From positions 1-45,101 of the forward strand of contig JAKSTR010000014.1 in NCBI GenBank assembly GCA_024402495.1: 45,101 bases of DNA, in the 5' to 3' direction. This document shows positions 9,034 to 15,450 of this stretch, in pieces. A program made the translations under genes and the position numbers. The notes under the pieces were generated by a model. That model saw only the letters and a list, made by a program, of their open reading frames with translations, was not told where the DNA came from and ran no database searches. This DNA comes from Treponemataceae bacterium (GTDB lineage: Bacteria > Spirochaetota > Spirochaetia > Treponematales > Treponemataceae). Positions within the stretch are counted from its first letter, which is position 1. The number at the start of each line of letters is the position of its first letter.

Positions 9034-9580
9034 GACAGGAAAATATTTTTAAATACTGCGAATGCCGGGCTTTAAGAAATTGGCAACCAAAAGTTGCCTT
9101 TATGAAATGCAATTCTATTTTGCCATGCTGAATTTTGTTCAGCATCTGATTTGTTGCCAAAAGAAGATTCCGAAACGGGTTCGGAATGACGCGTGTTCAT
9201 TCTGGGATGGCAAAGCTTTAAAATCCGACATTTGACCTGCTGATTTTACGACAGGGAAAATATTTTAGATACTGCGAATGCCGGGCTTTAAGAAATTGGC
9301 AACCAAAAATTGCTTTTATGAAATGCAACTTCATTTTGTCATGCTGAATTTAGTTCAGCATCTGATTTGTTGCCAAAAGAAGATTCCGAAACGGGTTCGG
9401 AATGACGCGTGTTCATTCTGGGATGGCAAAGCTTTAAAATCCGACATTTGACCTGCTGATTTTACGACAGGGAAAATATTTTAGATACTGCGAATGCCGG
9501 GCTTTAAGAAATTGGCAACCAAAAATTGCTTTTATGAAATGCAACTTCATTTTGTCATGCTGAAATTAGTTCATCATCCG
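9034..9580. repeat. 216-bp direct tandem repeat, about 2.5 copies
   Basis: Unit starts at 9034, 9250 and 9466 (shared GACAGG(G)AAAATATTT), with an exact 216-bp period. Copies 2 and 3 are nearly identical, while copy 1 has several changes. The third copy breaks off inside the ATGCTGAA palindrome near 9565. Each full unit contains two palindromes also found elsewhere in the window: ATGCTGAA...TTCAGCAT (9125-9145, 9341-9361) and ATTCCGAA...TTCGGAAT (9167-9187, 9383-9403). No gene is seen in 8922-9656. Confidence 0.92.
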
Positions 9581-9656
9581 GTGGCTGCAATGCTTTTATA
9601 TGCTTCAAAATATGCCATGTTGCGCGGTGCAGATTTTATTCCGGACAAAAATCGTA

Positions 9657-9701
9657 AAAAACCGCGCCGCGTACATATTTGCGTCTGCCGGCGCCGTTTT
9701 T
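9657..9701 (-). terminator. Terminator of the glnA-ANTAR operon
   Basis: Arms AAAACCGCGCCG and CGGCGCCGTTTT pair with one mismatch. On the minus strand the stem runs into TTTTTT. It lies about 10 bp after the ANTAR gene stop. Confidence 0.65.
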
Positions 9702-9710
9702 CTGTATGCG

Positions 9711-10295
9711 TCAGTCCGAATACGAGCGTATTATTTCTTCTGCAACTTCTTTCCGGCTTATGCGTGCGTCCATGGCGCGTTTTTCAATATAGCGATGGGC
9801 ATCGGCTTCGGTCATTTTCAGGTTTTCAATTAAAACCCATTTTGCCTTGTTTACCGAACGGATGTCTGCCATTTTTTCCTGCAAGGTTTTGTTCTGGGTT
9901 TCAAGCTTTTGCAGGCGGAATGTCATAGCCGAAAGCATGCGCACCGCGGTATAAAACATTTCCGGCGAATTGGGCTTGGGCAAAGTTACGATACCGTCTT
10001 CTTCAACCTGGCAGGCGACGCTGTCGTACATATCTGCCTTTACCAGAAGCAGAATGCCCATATTGCTTGCGGCAAAACTCTGGGCAAAAATCGTACCGTG
10101 TTCGTCGCTTAAAGGCGAATCAACAATCAAAATGTCAACGGGCAGTTCCAGCAGCTTGCGCCTTGCGTCGCCGCCCGATGTTGCATGAAAAATCGGAAAG
10201 AAATCGCTTTTAGGCAGAATTCCTGTAACATTGTCAAAAAAACTCTGGCTTTCGGTAACGACCATAATTTTTCTGCGGCTTTTTAATGGTGTCAT
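9711..10295 (-). CDS. ANTAR-domain response regulator (antiterminator)
   Basis: 194 residues from the ATG at 10295, which has AGGAAA about 9 bp upstream. An in-frame TTG at 10328 lies inside glnA and is less likely. The N-terminal ~110 residues form a receiver-like domain with a divergent acidic pocket, including VDILIVDSPLSDEHG. A short coiled coil (LQKLETQNKTLQEKMADI) leads into a C-terminal ANTAR domain (about 140-190, AKWVLIENLKMTEADAHRYI). ANTAR proteins bind paired hairpins in RNA and prevent transcription termination. It starts 13 bp after the glnA stop. An ANTAR regulator directly downstream of glnA is known in clostridia (NitR), where it acts in nitrogen control, so a similar role is inferred. 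No sensor kinase is nearby. Confidence 0.85.
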   Translation of the reverse strand: MTPLKSRRKIMVVTESQSFFDNVTGILPKSDFFPIFHATSGGDARRKLLELPVDILIVDSPLSDEHGTIFAQSFAASNMGILLLVKADMYDSVACQVEEDGIVTLPKPNSPEMFYTAVRMLSAMTFRLQKLETQNKTLQEKMADIRSVNKAKWVLIENLKMTEADAHRYIEKRAMDARISRKEVAEEIIRSYSD

Positions 10296-10308
10296 TTTTG
10301 ATTGTTTC

Positions 10309-11517
10309 CTAAACTTCCAGCAATTCAATCCAAGATTTTGGCAAAACTTCGTTTACAAACGGACTTTGCTTTGCAATTTCTACGGCTTCCTTTAAGCTTT
10401 GCGGCAATGTTTCCAGCTTGCTGGTTACTTTTACGGAAGCGATGTGCAGGTTTTCTTCAACGCTTTCCGGCAGCTGAATTTTGTTCTTTATTCCGTCCAG
10501 ACCCGCATAAATTAAAAGTGCAAATGCAAGATACGGGTTTGTGCTTGGATCCGGCGAGCGCAGTTCAAAGCGTTCGCGGTTTTTTGAGGAAGAAGGAATG
10601 CGGATAAGGGTAGAACGGTTTTCGTGCCCCCAGCTGATGTAAAAAAGCGAATCCACGCTGCGGAGGCGCTTGTAGGAATCTTCGGTCGGGTTCAGGAATG
10701 CGGTAATTTCCTTTATGTGGTGCAAAATACCAGCCATAAAATATTTCTGGCATTCAACTTCGCCCGACTGTTTTACGGACATATTTATGTGGAAATTGTT
10801 TCCGTTCTGTTTTTCCAGCGGTTTTGGCGAAAAATCAGCATACAGACCGTTGCGGCTGGCAATGGCGTTTACAACCGTCATAAAATTCATGGTATTGTCG
10901 GCGGCTAAAATTGCACTTGAATGCTTAAAGTCTATGCCGTTCTGCCCCGGTCCTTTGTCGTGGTGCGAACTTTCGGGGTAAATATCCATTTCTTTTAAGG
11001 TCAGCGTAATTTCGCGGCGGATATTTTCGCCTTTGTCGGCAGGGGCAACGTCCAGATATCCTGCGGTGTCAAAAGGTATGCGGGTCGGCTGTCCTTTTTC
11101 GTCAGTTTGAAAAAGATAAAAGCAGCATTCTACGCCGAAATCTACAGAAATCCCCATTTCTTTTGCTTTAGCCACGGCTTTTTCCAGAATATAGCGGCTT
11201 GATTTTTCAAACGGCGTTCCGTCGCTGTTTTTAATGTCGCAAAACATGCGCACAACCTTCCCCGAAGTTGAACGCCAGGGCAGGGTGGTTAAGGTTGAAG
11301 GAATCGGAAACAGAAAAAGGTCTGAATTGCATTCATCGGTAAAGCCTCTTACAGAAGATCCGTCAAACGGAATGCCTTCTTCAAATGCGCGCTGCAATTG
11401 TTCCGGCACAATGGCTATGTTTTTCTGGTTTCCGTAAACGTCGCAAAAAGCAAGGCGGATAAAACGCACGCCTTCAGATTCGATAAAGTCGATAACTTCT
11501 TCTTTTGTATATTGCAC
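10309..11517 (-). CDS. glnA: Glutamine synthetase (GSI family, short form)
   Basis: 402 residues, shorter than the usual ~440-470 of GSI. It makes glutamine from glutamate, ammonia and ATP. Recognisable motifs are DGSSVRGF near residue 52, HHDKGPGQN, the metal/ATP segment FSPKPLEKQNGNNFHINMS (a divergent form of MPKPxxxxNGSGMHxHxS), NRSTLIRIP, and the C-terminal FELRSPDPSTNPYLAFA. The adenylylation segment (NLYDLPPE-like) is replaced by NLHIAS, so the Tyr used for adenylylation is absent. The start is GTG, preceded by a run of seven G that serves as the ribosome site. It forms an operon with the ANTAR gene. Confidence 0.93.
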   Translation of the reverse strand: MQYTKEEVIDFIESEGVRFIRLAFCDVYGNQKNIAIVPEQLQRAFEEGIPFDGSSVRGFTDECNSDLFLFPIPSTLTTLPWRSTSGKVVRMFCDIKNSDGTPFEKSSRYILEKAVAKAKEMGISVDFGVECCFYLFQTDEKGQPTRIPFDTAGYLDVAPADKGENIRREITLTLKEMDIYPESSHHDKGPGQNGIDFKHSSAILAADNTMNFMTVVNAIASRNGLYADFSPKPLEKQNGNNFHINMSVKQSGEVECQKYFMAGILHHIKEITAFLNPTEDSYKRLRSVDSLFYISWGHENRSTLIRIPSSSKNRERFELRSPDPSTNPYLAFALLIYAGLDGIKNKIQLPESVEENLHIASVKVTSKLETLPQSLKEAVEIAKQSPFVNEVLPKSWIELLEV

Positions 11518-11886
11518 AACTGCCCCCCCAAAAAAGCAAAAATCTCTATATTTTATTGAAGATAAAACAATTTTTCAATTATTTAATCATATTTTTATAT
11601 AGTATTATAAGAAAATATTTTAATATTTTTGCTTTTTGTCTGGTAATGCAAAAAATCTTTTAAAAAGGCTTTTAGCGGCAGTTCTGGTTTTGCAATATTT
11701 GTGGCGCGTTTTTATATAAAGCGTTGCGCTGTAACGAATTGCATGAACGATATTCCGGTTTTTGCACAAGGCTTTTTTATATGGCAGGTCTTAAAGCTCA
11801 AAAAGCCGGCGTTTTCTGGTTGCCGCGTATCAGCGCCCGGCTGCGCCCGGTATTTTTTGCCGCGCACTGCACCCATAAGCACAAAA
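11518..11886. other. Intergenic region upstream of glnA
   Basis: It holds the glnA leader on the minus strand: seven consecutive G at 11523-11529, an A/T-rich leader, and a TATAAT-like -10 (11604-11609) without a recognisable -35. The rest (11640-11886) shows no gene, repeat or site that I can support. Confidence 0.5.
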
Positions 11887-11912
11887 AAGCCCCGATTCAT
11901 TATCCGGGGCTT
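11887..11912 (-). terminator. Rho-independent terminator
   Basis: Arms AAGCCCCG (11887-11894) and CGGGGCTT (11905-11912). The minus strand continues TTTTTTG. It ends transcription of the gene at 11940-12974. Confidence 0.88.
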
Positions 11913-11939
11913 CTGTTTTTCTTCTAAAATAAACAAAAA

Positions 11940-12974
11940 TTACTGAATCATTATGAAAACCGGGCGCGGTTCAAGTGCCAGAACTTCTTCCGGCGTCATC
12001 ATCGGGGTGTCGTAACCGGCACCTGCAATTGCCGGCTTGCTGAACAGCTTGAACGATTTTAGCGGAATGTTGGTTGCTTCGGCATTTGCGCTGTAAGAAC
12101 CTTTTTTCTGACCCGGCGTACCAAAGCCGTCTGCACAGTGTACAAGGTTTACGCGTTCAAAATTGCTTCGTACCTTCGGGCGGTTGCTTATCATCCACGG
12201 CTTAAACTGATGAATGACCAGCATTCTTTTTCCGGGCAGATTGTTTTCTATAATGTAGTCTTCAATCATCTGCTGTGCCATGTTTACTTCGTCTGCCGTA
12301 ACCCAGCCGATTTCCTGCATTGGTTTTGTCGTACGCCATTCCGGGTCCAGGGCAAGATGAACATTGTCGTATTTCAGCCACGGCAAAAGGCGTTTTACCG
12401 CATAATCAACGGAATATTTACCAATCTGGTGGTCTAAAAATACCAGCCAGCCTCGTTCGGCGGCAAAATCAATGTATTTTTCAATTATTGAAGAATTTAA
12501 ATAGCCTATTTCGCCTTCAGGCCAGCATGTACCGAAAATCAGATAAAGGGCAGGCACCGTTCCGCGGCTTCCGTTAACGGCATCGTATTCAGCCGCCCAG
12601 TCCAGCAGAAGCGGTTCAAGGTCTTCCAGCGAGTGCTGCCCGATAATGCCCATGGATTTTGCATTAGGATGACCGTAAAAAGCCATGATGTCGTTATTCA
12701 TCATGACAGGGTTGTAGTTGTTTACGATACGGGCAGTCAGTTCGTCATCGGGCAAAACGGAATCAAGTTCGCGCTGCTGTTCTTCGCGCGCAAAAATAAC
12801 CATAGCTTCCTGTTCGGTAATAGGACCAAAAGCCTGTTCTGTCTGGTCTGCGGAATGCGGATTGTCAAAGTCGGCAGGCGACGCAAAAAGATCCTGTACG
12901 CCGACAATCATAAACATTACTGTAATCAGCAAAACTAAAACAAACAAAACTAGAACATGCGGAAGCTTTTTCAT
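11940..12974 (-). CDS. Exported protein of unknown function, possible TIM-barrel fold
   Basis: 344 residues from the ATG at 12974. In-frame alternatives are an ATG at 13013 and a TTG at 13037. The chosen start places MKKLP and a ~20-residue hydrophobic segment at the N terminus, an export signal or membrane anchor. The rest is soluble. It contains strands ending in acidic or His residues typical of a barrel: DIMAFYGHP, ALYLIFGTCWPEGE, GWLVFLDHQIG, NVHLALDPEWRT, KRMLVIHQFKPWMI and VNLVHCADGFGTPG. The order of these strand-loop units suggests a carbohydrate-active or related hydrolase fold, but I recognise no catalytic signature. It stands alone, with its own terminator. Function unknown. Confidence 0.65.
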   Translation of the reverse strand: MKKLPHVLVLFVLVLLITVMFMIVGVQDLFASPADFDNPHSADQTEQAFGPITEQEAMVIFAREEQQRELDSVLPDDELTARIVNNYNPVMMNNDIMAFYGHPNAKSMGIIGQHSLEDLEPLLLDWAAEYDAVNGSRGTVPALYLIFGTCWPEGEIGYLNSSIIEKYIDFAAERGWLVFLDHQIGKYSVDYAVKRLLPWLKYDNVHLALDPEWRTTKPMQEIGWVTADEVNMAQQMIEDYIIENNLPGKRMLVIHQFKPWMISNRPKVRSNFERVNLVHCADGFGTPGQKKGSYSANAEATNIPLKSFKLFSKPAIAGAGYDTPMMTPEEVLALEPRPVFIMIQ

Positions 12975-13112
12975 GGTATTTTGTTTATCGGCAAAAGTGG
13001 CAAAAAAGCGCATTGCCCTTCGGCGTAAAATTAACAAATATTAGCAGTTTTTTAAAGTTTTTCGCCTGTTGAAAACTTTATGCAATTTGTTGTCTGTAAA
13101 TGAATTGTACGT

Positions 13113-13163
13113 TTTTCCACAGTCTGCGCTGCTGTTGTGGAAAACTTTTCTTCCTGTGGAAAA
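13113..13163. promoter_or_regulatory. Three DnaA-box-like 9-mers
   Basis: TTTTCCACA (13113-13121), and its complement TGTGGAAAA at 13136-13144 and 13155-13163. Each fits the relaxed DnaA-box consensus TTWTNCACA. The cluster is within the intergenic region 13038-13288. Confidence 0.4.
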
Positions 13164-13241
13164 GTATATTTTTTCAGTTTGAATGCGCAGGAAGCGCCTT
13201 TTGTGCGCACGCTTATTTTACAAAATTAACTTTATAAAAAG

Positions 13242-13271
13242 TTGAAAGCTTTAATGTTTCGCCCCTATACT
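13242..13271 (+). promoter_or_regulatory. Promoter of the SDR gene
   Basis: TTGAAA (13242-13247), an 18-bp spacer, then TATACT (13266-13271). It is followed by a GGAGG ribosome site and the ATG at 13289. Confidence 0.6.
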
Positions 13272-13288
13272 TTAAGGCGGAGGCGCTT

Positions 13289-14308
13289 ATGAAAGCTTTA
13301 TTTATTGGCGGTACGGGCACAATCAGTTCCGCCATTACCAGACTTGTTTCCGCAACCCCTGAATGGCAGCTTACCGTGCTTAACCGCGGCAACCGCAACC
13401 AGAGTTTGCCAAAAAACGTTGCAAGTCTTTGCCTTGACATTAACGACGAAACCGCGGCAAAAAGTGCGCTTGCCGGTTTGGATTTTGACGTCGTGTGCGA
13501 TTTTATTGCGTTTACGCCAAATCAGGTGGAACGGGATTTCAGGCTTTTCAGCGGTCACTGCCGCCAGTTTATGTATATCAGTTCGGCTTCGGCTTACCAA
13601 AAACCGCTTTCTAACTATTTGATTAACGAAGCTACGCCTTTGGCAAACCCTTTCTGGGAATACAGCCGGAATAAAATTGAATGCGAAAACTTTTTAATGC
13701 AGAAATACCGTCAGGAAGGTTTTCCGGTAACAGTCATTCGCCCAAGCCACACCTACGACGAGCGTTCCGTTCCGCTGGGCGTGCACGGTGCAAACGGCAG
13801 TTTCAGCGTAATAAAGCGAATGCTTGAAGGCAAGGAAGTAATTATCCACGGCGACGGCAACAGCCTGTGGACGATGACCCACAACAGCGATTTTGCAAAG
13901 GCTTTTGTAGGCTTAATGGCGAATGCCCACGCAATCGGCGAAAGTTTCAATATTACTTCTGATGAAACATTAACATGGAACCAGATTTACAGCTGCATTG
14001 CCGCCGCGCTTAACGTGGAATTAAAGCCCATTTACGTGGCTTCAAGTTTTTTAGCCGCCTGCAGCGACTACGATTTTACCGGCAGTCTTTTGGGCGACAA
14101 GGCTTGTTCCGTTGTGTTTGACAACGCCAAGCTTAAACGTGCCGTGCCGGGCTTTGCGGCAACTACGCGCTTTGATCAGGGCGTAAGGCGAACGATAGAA
14201 TACGTGCTTAGCCACCCGGAATGCCAGAAAGAAGATCCGGAGTTTGATTCATGGTGCGACAAGGTTATTGCCGCCCAAAAAGCCGCGCTAAAAGCCGTAA
14301 TCAGCTGA
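13289..14308 (+). CDS. NAD(P)-dependent epimerase/dehydratase (atypical SDR)
   Basis: 339 residues with an N-terminal Rossmann motif GGTGTIS (residues 7-13). An active-site region follows with YISSASAY and then YSRNKIECE, the YxxxK pair of extended short-chain dehydrogenases. GDGNSLWTMTHNSDFAKA in the second half is typical of sugar-nucleotide epimerase-like proteins that bind a substrate in the C-terminal domain. The ATG has a good GGAGG ribosome site 5-9 bp upstream. The substrate cannot be read from the sequence. The glycine pattern GGTGxIS rather than GxxGxxG places it with atypical SDRs related to CSP41/isoflavone-reductase-like proteins. A separate membrane reductase-like gene follows ~230 bp downstream. 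Confidence 0.85.
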   Translation: MKALFIGGTGTISSAITRLVSATPEWQLTVLNRGNRNQSLPKNVASLCLDINDETAAKSALAGLDFDVVCDFIAFTPNQVERDFRLFSGHCRQFMYISSASAYQKPLSNYLINEATPLANPFWEYSRNKIECENFLMQKYRQEGFPVTVIRPSHTYDERSVPLGVHGANGSFSVIKRMLEGKEVIIHGDGNSLWTMTHNSDFAKAFVGLMANAHAIGESFNITSDETLTWNQIYSCIAAALNVELKPIYVASSFLAACSDYDFTGSLLGDKACSVVFDNAKLKRAVPGFAATTRFDQGVRRTIEYVLSHPECQKEDPEFDSWCDKVIAAQKAALKAVIS

Positions 14309-14535
14309 AAAATAAAGGTTTCTGCGGATTTTTTTTGAAATTTGCTGAAAAATATAAAACTGCAAAACCCGGCAATTGCCGAATGGCGGAAAGATTTCTG
14401 TTAGTTTTTTTCTGCTTGTTCTGCAAGGCAAAGCCGGGGTTTTTCTTTTTACGGCTTACGGCGGCTGATAGCGTGCTGTTTTGTTTCCAGCACAAAATAT
14501 TGAAAAAGCCCAATATACAATGTAAAATTATCTTT

Positions 14536-15360
14536 ATGACTTTTACATTAAATTTTGCTTTGCTATTTGTTGTAGCGCTGACAGTTAGCGCATTGGGCTT
14601 TATAAAATACGTTTATTTTATTTCTCTGGGCTATGGTTTTTCTATTGCGGCGCAGGGAATTTTCATGCTTTTTGCATTCCGTCACCGGCTGAACGTCTGG
14701 GTAATTATTCCCTGTGTGCTTTTAATTGTGTACGGCTTGCGCCTTAGCCTTTTTCTTCTTATCCGCGAGCTTAAAAGTTCCGCCTACAATTCGGTAATGA
14801 AAAAAGAAATAAAGCAGAACGAAGACGTTTCTTTCGGCGTAAAAATTGCCATCTGGATAACCTGCGTTCTGCTTTACGGCTGTCAGGTTGCGCCGGTATT
14901 TTTCAGGCTGCAAAATATTCTGCTTGCGCAAAATGCCGAACTTACAGGCGGCGCGGTTTTTACCGCCGGAATGATTGTAGCTTTTGCAGGGCTGATTTTG
15001 GAAAGCGCCGCCGACATACAGAAAAATCATTACAAAAAAATTAACCCAAAACGGTTCTGCGACAAAGGTCTGTTCAAAATTGTGCGCTGCCCCAATTATC
15101 TGGGCGAAGTTTTATTCTGGACGGGCGTTTTTGTAAGCGGCGCAAATGCCATAAACGGCGCGGCGCAGTGGATAATCGTTGTTTCGGGCTATCTGGGCAT
15201 TATTTACGTAATGTTCAGCGGTGCGCGCCGCCTTGAAATACGCCAGAACAAAAACTACGGCACCGACCCGGACTATGCCGAATACGTAAAGCGCACGCCG
15301 ATTCTTCTGCCGTTCATTCCGCTTTACAGCGTAGAAAAATACAAGTGGCTTGTAGGCTGA
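14536..15360 (+). CDS. DUF1295 / steroid 5-alpha-reductase-like membrane protein
   Basis: 274 residues from the ATG at 14536. The frame is open further upstream, but that part overlaps the SDR gene and lacks coding character. Six or seven hydrophobic segments are visible. The C-terminal half has GLFKIVRCPNYLGEVLFWTG and RRLEIRQNKNYG...DYAEYVKRTPILLPFIP, the signature of the DUF1295/isoprenylcysteine methyltransferase-like superfamily, which includes steroid reductases. The substrate is unknown. Enzymes of this fold act on lipids in the membrane. There is no ribosome site of note. A TATACAAT-like sequence about 14 bp upstream may be the -10 of a short-leader promoter. Confidence 0.8.
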   Translation: MTFTLNFALLFVVALTVSALGFIKYVYFISLGYGFSIAAQGIFMLFAFRHRLNVWVIIPCVLLIVYGLRLSLFLLIRELKSSAYNSVMKKEIKQNEDVSFGVKIAIWITCVLLYGCQVAPVFFRLQNILLAQNAELTGGAVFTAGMIVAFAGLILESAADIQKNHYKKINPKRFCDKGLFKIVRCPNYLGEVLFWTGVFVSGANAINGAAQWIIVVSGYLGIIYVMFSGARRLEIRQNKNYGTDPDYAEYVKRTPILLPFIPLYSVEKYKWLVG

Positions 15361-15370
15361 AAAAATGAAA

Positions 15371-15420
15371 AAGGTGCAGTCCTTAAACCGAATGCGGCGA
15401 AGAACTGCACCTTTTTTGTT
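15371..15420. terminator. Bidirectional terminator
   Basis: Perfect arms AAGGTGCAGT (15371-15380) and ACTGCACCTT (15404-15413), with TTTTTTG on the plus side and TTTTTCATTTTT on the minus side. It serves both the membrane reductase gene and the converging carB fusion. Confidence 0.9.
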
Positions 15421-15450
15421 ATCTTGATTTTTTATGCTTCAGCAATTTGA

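Noticed and set aside
9034-9803. Regularly spaced repeats resembling a CRISPR array
   Set aside because: The period is 216 bp with no distinct spacers between short repeats, and no cas gene is present. It is an ordinary tandem duplication.
11530-11700. ANTAR-type double hairpin in the glnA leader
   Set aside because: Possible stems, such as ATTGAA/TTCAAT, have large loops, no hexaloop with the expected residues, and no terminator nearby.
11712-11936. Small open frames in the region before the glnA promoter
   Set aside because: Frames on both strands overlap the terminator at 11887-11912 and show no motif or ribosome site.
13038-13288. Replication origin
   Set aside because: Only three DnaA-box-like 9-mers, and no dnaA, dnaN, rpmH or gyrase gene nearby.
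14251-14535. Upstream extension of the DUF1295-like gene
   Set aside because: This part overlaps the SDR gene, lacks family similarity and has a strong alternative ATG at 14536.
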